Below the pieces are notes generated by a model, which was not told the DNA's origin, searched no databases, and saw only the letters and a program-made list of their open reading frames with translations. From Puccinia triticina (lineage: Eukaryota; Basidiomycota; Pucciniomycetes; Pucciniales; Pucciniaceae), in the NCBI RefSeq assembly GCF_026914185.1, contig NC_070560.1, forward strand, positions 8,423,501-8,487,500: a DNA stretch of 64,000 nt, given 5' to 3'. Every line of letters starts with the position of its first letter. The stretch's first letter is position 1. Made by a program: the position numbers and the translations under genes. Positions 1 through 8,965 of the stretch are shown here, piece after piece.

Positions 1-400
1 GCCACCTAAAGAGTCGGTTGTACCAGGCAAGCGGAGCTTGTTTGAGCCCGTAGATCGCTTTGTTGAGACGAAGGCATTTTTTCTTTCTGTCCAATTCGAT
101 ACCTTGAGGAATTGACAAGAAAACCTCCTCATCAAGATCTGTGTTGAGAAAAGCAGTTTTGACATCCAGCTGATGAAAGTTGAGGTTATGTGCCGCTGCG
201 AAGGAGATGAGAGCTCTCAAGGAATTCAGACGACCGGTCGGAGCAAAGGTTTTTGAGAAATCCACCCCATGAACCTGAGAGAAACCCTGAGCGCACAGCC
301 TGGCCTTAAAAACCAGGCAATCCCCATCTTTCTTTTTCTTGAAGACCCAGGTCTTTCCAACCGTCTTCATGGAAGGAACCAAGTCGACTACGTCCCAAAC
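1..400 (-). pseudogene. Copia B reverse transcriptase, N-terminal part (window-edge fragment)
   Basis: Read on the minus strand this codes for the start of a Ty1/copia reverse transcriptase. Visible motifs in order are TWVFKKKKDGD, QGFSQVHGVDFSKTFAPTGR, FHQLDVKTAFLN (first catalytic aspartate region) and AIYGLKQAPLAWY. The rest of RT and RNase H lie left of the window. The reading frame stops abruptly at position 400, where a foreign LTR begins. It resumes in the same frame at 17535, after a 17.1-kb insertion. The 5 bp CAAAC at 396-400 is repeated at 17535-17539 and is the target duplication. This is the 3' part of the same copy as the gag-integrase gene at 17540-20050. Confidence 0.9.
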
Positions 401-1645
401 TGTCAGCCACAGAGTACAAGTCACAGTACCTTACACGTACCAAGTACCTGAAAGAAAAGTGACTGAAGATCGAGGATGAGAGAAGACAAGGGCTGAAGAA
501 GTCAAGAGCACAAGATGCTCAGGGACTCAGAACAAAAGATCAGAAGTCTCCAAAGGAGCAGGTCTGTCTGATATGGGCCCGGAACTGAGTGAGTGTGTAT
601 TTCGTGAGGGAACAGAAGAAATACACTGTGACAAGGGGCCTAGAGAGGGGGCCTAGTTGGATATGGAACACTCTGGAAAGGAAAAGAACAACAACAGAAA
701 TAAGCCCTCTTCTGGGCATGGGGCAGAATTCTAACAGTACCTGCAATTGTTCACATTACATATAGTACATTCCTTTTTACGCCTTTATTACATATGTATA
801 TCATTAGATACAAGCTTAAGAATGTACTCCTGTTATACATTACATTACAGATAACCATAGTTAAATACAGTTACCATAATTTACTGTTGTTATGAGAGTT
901 AAGTTACGTGCAACAGTAAGATCACAATACATTGTAATATTACTGTACACGTGAAATACCCCAAGACAGGTATCACTCATTTATCCCCTGTTACGCCTCA
1001 GTCCCCATTTACATAATATATTGGTTATGATATAAATACATAAACAATACATGATGCAATCCAATTCAAAGAGCACTGAATGGAATCACTGATTGGTTAT
1101 GATCAGCTAGTGTGCACAGCTACTGATCTAGGATCAGTACTGATCATTACACTGCCCTGATCATTTCCAATGTTGATCCTCATGAGGATCTGCTTCCCTT
1201 GAGCGCTTCCAGTTCCCCCCTGGTCCTGAAGCGCCTCCAAGCGCCTCATGTTCCCTCCTGCTCTTTTCCCCTCTATATAAAAACGCCCCCCAGGACTGTT
1301 TATCCCTCAGAATATTATTACAGCAAGGTTTAACACATACATAGTTAAACAGTGCCTTCATTATCAACCATCATTCAATTCAGGAATACTCTCAACTCTT
1401 GATTACCCTTACCTTTCTGTAGGTAAAACCACGAACCCAAGTTGAGTTATTCCTTGGATGCCTCTTAACACCCTGTGTTGATCTGGATGCGCCTTAATTG
1501 AGCAAGCCTCTCAGTCAAGATTACTGATAGAGTGAAACCTTTTACAGGTCTTACCACAAACCCCTTGGCCCATCCTTGGCATATTACACTATCATCTTGC
1601 TAGTAACAACCCTCCCAGACACAGTTAGTTACCTACAGGCTGACA
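401..1645 (+). repeat. 5' LTR of element P
   Basis: A 1245-bp LTR starting TGTCAGCC and ending GGCTGACA, a perfect 8-bp terminal inverted repeat. Positions 774-1645 match 16663-17534 (872 bp) with only scattered differences. A TATA box (TATATAAAAA, 1274-1283) in a CT-rich context gives the transcription direction as plus. The first 373 bp (401-773) are purine-rich and have no counterpart in the right LTR. Small open frames inside it are not credible genes. Confidence 0.85.
1274..1283 (+). promoter_or_regulatory. TATA box of P LTR
   Basis: TATATAAAAA sits about 30 bp upstream of a pyrimidine-rich initiation region, in the U3 part of the P LTR. The same box occurs at 17163-17170 in the right LTR. 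It sets the element's direction as plus. Confidence 0.6.
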
Positions 1646-1665
1646 ATTGGGGGTCTGGCCTATTA
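1646..1665 (+). other. Primer-binding-site-like sequence of element P
   Basis: ATTGGGGGTCTGG follows the LTR end directly. Gypsy G3 has ATTGGGGGCCTCATCGGG in the same place (46875). Both resemble the TGGGGGC-type primer-binding sites used with tRNA-Pro in other retroelements. The tRNA assignment is an inference. Confidence 0.45.
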
Positions 1666-1732
1666 TTTATCCGTGATTCTCACTCCCAAACCGTGATAAT
1701 CATACTAACATACCTATTTCCTTACCATTTTT

Positions 1733-2182
1733 ATGCCAAAATGTCTTGTTAAAAGACAAATGACCACCATTATCTGTGATTTCAAACCCAACTCCAACCT
1801 CCTGAAATTACAGAAATACACAAAGGAAGACCCTAATAACCTTGAAGTCCAAGAACACATCAGAAAAACCCATACACTGATTGGAGAGGACCAATTCTAC
1901 AACTGTACCTGGATAACTTACAGTAGTCTTTGGATAACTTGTATCTATCATCCTGACGGTACACTTATTGATACTACTGAAGAATCAGAATTTGTGGAAG
2001 AAGAACAAACTAAACTTGTTAGAAAACCACAAATTACAGCTTTCCCATTTGGATATCCTCCCGTTGACAAGGAATACTGCTCTTATACAGAACATACCTC
2101 CTACTCCACGCTTCCCCCCTTCACTTCTGACGGCCCTCCTCCGCAACTTACGCACAGAAAGAGAAGTCAAATCATTAACTAG
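1733..2182 (+). CDS. Unrecognised ORF at the start of element P
   Basis: A 149-residue open frame starts 87 bp after the P LTR. The product is hydrophilic, with a Lys/Glu-rich first half and a Pro/Ser/Thr-rich tail ending RKRSQIIN. I see no zinc knuckle, protease or polymerase motif and do not recognise the family. Its position, just inside the LTR on the sense strand, fits the beginning of a gag-like gene truncated downstream. It could also be a fortuitous frame in an untranslated leader. Confidence 0.35.
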   Translation: MPKCLVKRQMTTIICDFKPNSNLLKLQKYTKEDPNNLEVQEHIRKTHTLIGEDQFYNCTWITYSSLWITCIYHPDGTLIDTTEESEFVEEEQTKLVRKPQITAFPFGYPPVDKEYCSYTEHTSYSTLPPFTSDGPPPQLTHRKRSQIIN

Positions 2183-2854
2183 ATTTCCTGTGATGGTGTC
2201 TTAGATTCTCCCTTATTTTCTCATCATTTTCCTAGACTCTTCACCCTGTTTCCTTCTATAAAACCGGAAAAATCCATAAAAAATCATCCTATTGTTGACT
2301 ATCTCTCTATTTTTGTACTGGAAAAATTGTCTTTATTTCGCCAAAAACCATAGAAATTGAATCATACACACTTAGTTGACTCTACACAGTGAAATTCCAG
2401 TGAATTTCATTGATTCTCTCTGCGGAAAATACACCGGAACGCTTGTTCCTCCCAAAAGGAGAAGAGATACGAAAATTTTGAGTAGACCAATCGAACCGCA
2501 AGGGTCGATTTACACTACTAGGTTTTTTCCGTGAGACTCCAAACTCTACCATTCCTACGGCAGGAAAGCATTTGTACTGCATTCCCACTTGAGAGCGCAT
2601 TAGGTCGCGGGACTAAGTGGTACTACATACACCGTGCGCATCCTGTGTATACAGGATCTAAATAACTCAATTACAGTTCAATTACACTGTACTACTGTAT
2701 TACCCCGGATCTGCAAGGATCTACAGGGATTTACACGCTAGACGCACTCCACCCAACTCAATTAGAGAGCGCATACAGGCGCATAACTACCGTACATACC
2801 CTCCTCGAGCCGCAACCCTCGAGCAGGATCACTGTAACTATAAAGGCACGGAAT
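2183..2854. other. No gene seen: AT-rich remnant of P interior
   Basis: No credible coding frame. The sequence looks like leader or degenerate interior of P (for example CTATAAAACCGG near 2256) and has scattered short direct repeats (GGATCT, TTACA). Nothing else is supported. Confidence 0.4.
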
Positions 2855-3850
2855 CTGCACGATACAGTCCGGCGGTGGGTCAGCTCTCACGTGTCGGTCC
2901 CGGGGCTCCAATCTCGGTATAAATTGCTAATCATGTTGACTAACCTGCACGATACAGTCCGGCGGTGGGTCAGCTCTCACGTTGTGGTGCGCAACACGGT
3001 ACAGTCAGGGAATCACGGTCAAAACTCAGTTCGGCTCGGCGCGCAGCGGGTACGGCGAGGCGTCTCTAGTTTCCTTTTTGTTGCTCCTCTGTTCTTTGTT
3101 TCCTTATGTCCTGGTGCTGGTTATCTTGTTTTTTTTTTATTATTATTCTTATTCCCTTTTCTCTCTGTGCGCGCGTTGGAGGTTTTGAAGGTGGCGGGTT
3201 GGTTCCTTTTCCTTTATTATGCTTTTCTTTTTTTGTTTTGGGCGCGCGGGGCATGATGATGGGTCCGCAGTGCGCGGCGCTTCCCTGGAGTCTAAGTTCA
3301 TCCGAGCTTAGCCGAAGGGGAGGCATAGAACCCTTTCTGATCCAAGGAGGAATTCTATCAGCTTTTTCAATCCCGATCTGAGAGTGGCTTCGTAGTGCTT
3401 TCGCTGAGCTTATATCGATCCTAGAATATTCATTCGAGTCTCCGCTTCCTTTTTTGTTGCCTGTACGGCGGCCTTTCTCGCAATATCCGTCGATCTCAAA
3501 CCTTCTTGATCCCTCGAAGACAGAGTTAGAACTCTAACTTACCAATTCTTCTGTCGATCCCCTCGTTTCCCCAACTCTTGGCGTTTGCTTCGTGATCTCT
3601 CAAAGCGACTTAGGCACCATTAGCCCCCACCTCTTTTTCGAATAACTCAAACCGCCGACGCGCGCTCAACGCCGTCGTAAAACAATCATCCAACTTCCTC
3701 GCTTCCTGATCTTCAGCTCATCCGACCTTATTCACAGGAGGGCACTCATCACTACATCACTCAAATCCCTCCCAGAACTGCCGCCGGCCCACGCACGGAC
3801 GGAGTTCCACAACGTGTCGGTCCCGGGGTTCCAATCTCGGTGAGGAAAGA
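2855..3850 (+). repeat. 90-bp tandem repeat with tRNA-like core, second copy split by a solo LTR
   Basis: Unit 1 (2855-2944) and unit 2 (from 2945) share CTGCACGATACAGTCCGGCG and the following bases. Unit 2 is interrupted at 2982 by the solo LTR and resumes at 3816 with GTCGGTCCCGGGGTTCCAAT. The CACGTG..GGTCCCGGGGTTCCAATC stretch resembles the anticodon-to-T-arm half of a tRNA; the B box differs at one position from GGTTCNANTC. A full cloverleaf is not evident, so this is a tRNA-derived repeat at best. Confidence 0.4.
2983..3811 (+). mobile_element. Solo LTR of the G1 gypsy family (diverged)
   Basis: Starts TGTGGTGCGCAACACGGTAC, parallel to the G1 LTR start TGTGGTGGACAATCTGGTAC, and ends ..GGAGTTCCACA, parallel to ..AGAGTTCCTCA. 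The interior shows the same order of T-rich block, GCGCGCGTTGGA and CGGCCG-rich end. Flanking ACGT (2979-2982 and 3812-3815) is a 4-bp target duplication, the same length as for G1 and G2. At 829 bp it is close to the 816 bp of G1. Hydrophobic frames inside come from the T-rich block and are not genes. Confidence 0.85.
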
Positions 3851-4032
3851 GAGAGGATCCCGGGCACGTGAGGCCGGAACTATACGTGCGCGTTGGTGAC
3901 AGTTAAGGTTGGTACCTGTCACCGACTAGGTTAGGATCTATGTACATAATGGTGAAGTACATAGATACTAAAGACAAGTTTTCGCATAAGTGGATACCCA
4001 AACTCTAAAACCCTTTCCCACGCATGCAAAAA
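3851..4032. other. Copia A 3' flank with two small inverted repeats, no gene
   Basis: Two perfect 8-bp hairpins lie here: GGTGACAG/CTGTCACC (3895-3902, 3916-3923) and CTATGTAC/GTACATAG (3938-3945, 3957-3964). On the minus strand a purine-rich run just after the copia A stop may be its polypurine tract. No 3' LTR of copia A could be identified. Confidence 0.4.
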
Positions 4033-4534
4033 CTACCCAGTTAATCCCAGCTTAATCCTTGCCTCTAACATCTTTGTCGCGCCAAGCCTCTTTGTAAACA
4101 CGTCCGCCAATTGATTAACCGTACTCGTCCATTGTAATTTGATGTTGTTTGCGCGTATCAGGTCATTCACAAAGTAGAAAGCTCGTTGAAGATATTTTGT
4201 TTTCTTTTTCGAGGTGTTATCAGTTGCAATTAATATGGCCGCTTCATTATCCACATGAATTGAAGTTTGCGGATATTCTTGAAGATCGTCAAGGATATTC
4301 ATCATATGTGCCAGTTGCTGCGAGCCTTCTGAGAGAGCCACATATTCCGCCGCGCATGTGGATAGCGCCACCACAGTTTGCCGCCAAGATCCCCAAGCAA
4401 TGACATCACCAAAATACGTCATGGCATACCCCGTCGTCGACCGCTTGTGTTCTCCTCCCCAGTTCGCGTCCGTCCACAGCGTCAGTCCATCGCCCTTCCC
4501 CCAATACGCCAGCCGCTTCTCCAAGGTTTTCTTC

Positions 4535-4739
4535 TGTTGAGTTGTCTGTTAGTCTGCTACCATGATGTATCACCACAGTATGGAGGGCTGTCGGATTGAC
4601 CCATGAGCAACCACCCAGCTGGCAGCCACAAGCGTCTGTAGCCTAGTTGGTAAAGGCAGCACTCTAGTATGTGTCTCAGCATAGCTGAGGTCGTGAGTTC
4701 GACTCTCACCAGACACATCTTCATTTTACAGTCTCTACA
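4535..4739 (+). mobile_element. T2: tRNA-bearing solo mini-LTR (TRIM type)
   Basis: A 205-bp insertion in copia A that starts TGTTGAG and ends CTCTACA, flanked by TCTTC (4530-4534 and 4740-4744). Removing it with one duplication restores the RT/RNase H frame. It carries no protein gene but has a tRNA-like unit (4632-4717) followed by TTTT. Its last bases (TTTTAC..TCTCTACA) match the end of the T1 LTR (TTTTAC..GCTCTACA). It is therefore a solo LTR of a miniature LTR retrotransposon related to T1 but carrying a different tRNA-like gene. Confidence 0.85.
4632..4717 (+). tRNA. tRNA-like Pol III unit with long variable arm (in T2 LTR)
   Basis: Perfect A box TAGCCTAGTTGG; D stem GCC/GGC; T arm GTGAG-TTCGACT-CTCAC; acceptor GCGTCTG/CAGACAC with one mismatch; and a long variable arm CTCAGC-ATA-GCTGAG typical of class II tRNAs (Leu/Ser). 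The anticodon stem is weak, so the anticodon cannot be called safely. A TTTT run about 7 nt past the 3' end can terminate Pol III. It is probably a degenerate class II tRNA captured in an LTR rather than a working tRNA. Confidence 0.6.
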
Positions 4740-7700
4740 TCTTCACATACCCAATCAAGCAGTCCAGCGATTTCCAGTGCACTTCACCCGGATTTGAGCA
4801 AAAACGGGCCAACAAATTCACCGGATAAGATAAGTCAGGGCGCGTGCCACTGGACAGGTACATCAGCGCACCGATCACCGACCGGTATTCTGTCGCGTCA
4901 ATGGGATCGCCGGTTGAGATCTCAAGAGTGTCTTCAGATAGAGGGCTTGTTTTCAGATAGGTGTGTCGCTTATATTTTTCCACAATCTTCTTGGCCATTT
5001 GTGACTGATCAAGGAAAACCTCTCCTGATTTCTTCTCAATATTTATCCCAACTAGATGTTCAACTCTTGTCGACCACTTGATCTCCAGTTCCTTCGTCAT
5101 ACCATCGCGCAGTTGGTCAAGTAGGGCTTGGTTTGAGGCCATAGCGAACCCATCGTCGACGTGTAGCCAGATAACCACAAAACCGGATTCCTTGCGAAAA
5201 AGGTAAAGGGAAGGCTCGATTTCACTCGCTTCAAAACCCAGTTTTTCTACGGTTTGCTTGAAAAACTTCCACCAGCATCTAGCGGCCTGTTTTGTTCCGT
5301 AAAGAGCCTTTTTTAACTTCATGACTTTTTGTTTAAAGTGCGGCATGATTTCTACCGGCGGTTGGACGTAAACTTCCTCCTCGATCGGACTGTACAGGTA
5401 TGCCGAACTGACATCAAAAGTAGCGGTGGGCAAGAGAAACTTATTTGCCATTGATATCAAAAGGCGTAAGGTGTTCAACAATGCTGTGGGTGCGTAAGTC
5501 TCGTTGCAGTCGATCCCCATCTGTTGATTGAACCCTTTCGCCACGTAACGAGCACGGAATTTTTCAATTGATCCATCCGGTCTCCTCTTCAGCAAAAACA
5601 CCCAACGCGCCCCCAGCACCTTCATTCCTTTAAAAGGATCGACAGCCTCCCACACATTGAGTTTGCCAAACTTCCCCATCTCGTATTCCGCCGCCGTTCT
5701 CCATGAATTCGCATCCAATCCCGCCAACGCCGCCTTGATAGTCTTCGGTAAGTCGATTTCCGGTCCTGAGTCCAACTGCGCTAGTTGTTTCGCCTCCTCC
5801 GCAGCTATCACATCTAGTGTTCTTTCTTCTCCCAGCTTTAGCATTATTTGATTTAGCACGAAATCTAGGTCTGACTTCTTGATGCTCTTTTTCACAGGAA
5901 GGTTCAGAAAATCTGGGAAAGTCGCTGAGGTCGAGTGGATAGCCCTCCGTTCACGAGGCAAAAAAAATAGCCAGCCAGCACCCGCATCTGGATATCCAAT
6001 GAGAATTGCTTCTTGCGCTCGCTCATCGAGTTTCTTCCGACGATCACTGGGAATATGGAATATTAAAGCCTTCGCCCCAAACAGATATAAGACATCAGGA
6101 TTGGGTTTTATCCCATAGAACGCTTTGACAGGCGATTTATCTCCTGTTCGTCCATTTGGAATACGATTATGGATGTGTCCGTCCGTCGACCACGCATAAC
6201 TCCAAAAACGGCGCGGCAAACCGCTCTTGTGGAGCATTGTACGTGCCATGTCACCAATTGTCCGGTTCAACCGCTCTGCCTCGCCATTTTGTTGAGGCGT
6301 GTAGGGGTTACTTGGTGCTGTCTTCACTCCAATCACGTCAAGCCTTTTTCGTAGCGCGTGGACATACTCTGGCGCATTGTCACATCAAACGTGTGTGGGG
6401 TGGCGGCCGAAATAGTTCTTCAGATGAGACATACAGGACATGATTTTGTCTGGAACATCAGACTTCCTTTCAATGGCACCAACGAACAAGAACGTACTAG
6501 CATGATCGCGGAGGGTGACACAGTACCGCATACCGTGTAAGTCCGTCTCAAAAGGTCCCGCAACGTCCGATACCATCAGATCTAGTGGCTTACTTCGACC
6601 GATCTGCGATTCAACTCCTAACGCCTTGTGGTTTGTGTTTTTCGACTTTACACACCGATCACAGAAGAACTCCGACCACTTTACTTTGACTTCAGGGTAA
6701 TTGATCTTAAGGTACTTCTTGACAACGTCATCGGACGCATGGCCGGGGCGGAGGTGCCATTTGTAGGGGTCAAAAGAAGGCAATTGGGACATCTTATTGA
6801 TTTGGGGTTGGCTGGTGAGTGTTTCGAGAGACCAACAGTAATTGTGAAAGATGGTGGTATAGCTATTATTACAAGGGTCTAACAATGTCGCTTCTGTTCC
6901 TTCATATTGAAGTTTCCAACCACTTGCAATTAACCGCCCAGTCGAGAGAATTATGCCATCAACACCAGGAACGTGATAGAATTCGTCAATTGTGATCTTC
7001 CCTGTCGGAGTCGGGATCGTTACTCTTCCAACGCCGACAACAGTTACATTACAATCGGTGACCGCGAGGTAAAACATCCGTGGGATCGTCAGCTTACGAG
7101 TCGGTTCGAAGAGTGTAGAGTTGCCACTCACATGCGCCGATGCTCCAGAGTCAAGAAGAACTCCCTCCGTCATGCCTGGAAAGTTGACCTTCCTCACGTG
7201 GTGCTCGGAACGCCTTGGAGGAACGTACTTCGAGTCCTTCGCTTCGAAATCCGCGGGGGGAGGGGCAATATTCTTCTTCATCGCCACTGCACGCCAGTAT
7301 TCCGAGCAGTCAGCGAACCAGTGGCCGTGTTGGGAGCAATAGGCGCAATCAAGTCCGTATTGCTGAACCTGCGCTTCCGTCGGCCCCTTTCCTTTGTAGA
7401 ATTCGGCACGTTCAACCGCAAAGCGCGGATGGTTAAGCTTTGATGACTTATCGTCCGGTGTCCGTCTTTGTGGGGTGACGTACTTCCCACGGCTTCCTTG
7501 ATTAAACGCGTGGATCCGGTCTAGTTCCATGGCCATGTTATCCGTGCCTTTCTTGCTGACTTTTCCGGTCGCAGACTGGATTACGGTGGCGACATCGGCG
7601 AAAGTTGGATCTTTCTTGTCGTTTAGGTTTTGATCCACCGTGAACTCAAACTTCGTCAACGCCGCACCAGTAACCGGCTTGAAGTTTATCTGGAGCAAGA

Positions 7701-7855
7701 TCCCCACCGCTTCGTTGAGAGTGAGTTTTGATTGTTCAAGCTCGCTCATGACCTTTGCCCATGCTGACATCGTCACTTCGGTCGCTATACTGGTGTCGTT
7801 ATACAGCTCCATGAGGGACGTCATAAGGTCAATCTTGTGACGACGATCCGACCGT

Positions 7856-8671
7856 TGTGGTGGACAATCTGGTACACGCGGAGGAATCAAGCTTTTTGCC
7901 GCGCACGGCGCGCGCCAGAGGACGTCAAGACTCAAGACATCAAGATTCAGCTTTCAGCCCTTGAGGCCTCCTCAAGTTCAACGGCGCGGCGTGGCGCGCA
8001 TCCTCAAGGCGTTTCAGGTCTTCTTCCCCCCCCCCCCCTCTTCCTTGTGTTTTGGCTTTCTTGGTCCTGTTTTCTTTTAAGTTTATCTTTCATCATGTTT
8101 TGTTATTTCCTCTTTCACATTGCGCGCGTTGGATAGGTTTTGTATGAGGAGGGTTGGTTTGTTTTGTTTCTGTTTTGTTTTGTTTTGTTTCTGTCTTTGT
8201 CTTATGTTGTTGTTGCGCGCGCGTGCGCGCTAGGTTGTGATGAGATGTCTGCTACATGTCACCAACTCCAAGGTTTGAGTTCAGTTTGAACTCAGGCTTT
8301 GGAGCGGCATGGACCCACTCTGAACCATATAGTTTTCAGTCAATCCATCAAAGTTCAAAGTTCACGTCTTGGCATTTGTTTGCCCGAATCTCACGGCTTT
8401 TAAGTTCTTTACCCCGCAAAACGTCGATCTCCTCCACCTTCCTGGTTTAGATCACACCTCTCACTCCTGCCGGCAGTATCCCGGCCTCTCTCAAAACAAA
8501 CCCGCCGACGCGCATCTCCCGCCGTCGTAAAATCAAACCCCCTTCACGCTTACACGAATCTCAGCGCTCTTTTTCGGCCAATCATCCCGGAGGGCATACG
8601 TAGATAAATCTCAGCTTTTCTTTTTCCCCTCCCCGAACTGCTGCCGGCCTAGCACCGGCCAGAGTTCCTCA
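7856..8671 (+). repeat. G1 5' LTR
   Basis: TGTGGTGGACAAT .. GAGTTCCTCA, 816 bp, duplicated at 15323-16138. It contains a 10-C run, a T/G-rich middle with TTTTG repeats, an alternating GCGCGCGCGTGCGCGC stretch near 8215, and a CG-rich 3' third. No clear TATA box is seen. Frames at 7837-8136 and 8256-8450 are LTR sequence, not genes. Confidence 0.95.
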
Positions 8672-8673
8672 TT

Positions 8674-8726
8674 TGGTCCCCCGAGCCGGGATCGAACCAG
8701 CGACCTCAAGATTTACAGTCTCGCCG
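8674..8726 (+). other. G1 primer-binding site, extended tRNA-Tyr complement
   Basis: Two bases after the LTR, TGGTCCCCCGAGCCGGGA begins. Its complement is the 3' end (CCA included) of a tRNA with acceptor strand TCGGGGG, T arm GCTGG-TTCGATC-CCGGC, 5-nt variable loop, and anticodon arm CGAGA-CTGTAAA-TCTTG with anticodon GTA (Tyr). The match continues through the whole anticodon arm, about 53 nt, where a normal PBS is about 18 nt. No 5' acceptor or proper D arm follows, so this is not a tRNA gene. Confidence 0.75.
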
Positions 8727-8830
8727 ATTTGGACGGTTTCGAGACGCTTGGCGGTCTTTGTTCTCAGTGAAAGTTTCTTTTCGTTTTCTTTTGTTTTAGG
8801 GTTCAGCGGCGGAGGCACAGGAGACTAGAA

Positions 8831-8940
8831 GTAAGTCCTCCCAGTTGTGCACCTCCGAGGGTTTTTTTTTCTGCTACAAGTTTGTCAAGCATTACATTGC
8901 CACTTCGTGAGCCGCCCGATTTCGCCTCGTTTTTTTTTAG
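8831..8940 (+). other. G1 intron-like module 1 (5' leader)
   Basis: GTAAGTCCTCCCAGTTGTGC starts the segment and TTTTTTTTTAG ends it. It is homologous to three other modules in G1 at 11440, 11869 and 15132. All share GTAAGT-CCTC, TTGTGCACCTCC and a later block GTCAA..CTAC..GCCAC..GTGAGC. Splicing it out would leave the first gag ATG at 8966. Intron function is inferred from the splice-site consensus. Confidence 0.6.
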
Positions 8941-8965
8941 GCTATCAATCAAATCGGCTAGCGCG

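Larger units (their letters stand above)
4033..7855 (-). pseudogene. Copia A gag C-terminus/protease/integrase/RT/RNase H
   Basis: Reading on the minus strand: zinc knuckle CAYCSQHGHWFADC; aspartic protease LLDSGASAHVSG; integrase HHCC (WHLRPGHAS .. FFCDRCVKSK); core aspartates in VSDVAGPF and CDNAPEYV; glutamate in TPQQNGEAERLNRT; RT with TFDVSSAYL, LYGTKQAARCWW and the catalytic LHVDDG; then RNase H with WTDANWGG and STCAAEYVALSE. A single TGA at 6385-6387 precedes CDNAPEYV, consistent with a CGA-to-TGA change. The RT/RNase H joint is interrupted by the 205-bp T2 LTR, whose length plus duplication (210 bp) preserves the frame. Otherwise the gene is intact, so the element was recently competent. 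Confidence 0.9.

Noticed and set aside
1161..1367. Identical minus-strand frame at 1161-1367 and 17050-17256
   Set aside because: It lies in the P LTR pair and overlaps its TATA box.
2891..3381. Overlapping hydrophobic frames suggesting small membrane proteins
   Set aside because: They fall inside the solo LTR (2983-3811) and arise from its T-rich block.
7837..8450. Frames repeated identically at 15322-15917
   Set aside because: Both are the G1 LTRs; the repetition is the LTR pair, not a gene duplication.
8674..8760. tRNA-Tyr gene on the minus strand
   Set aside because: Only the 3' half with CCA is present, directly after an LTR; no 5' acceptor strand. It is the primer-binding site.
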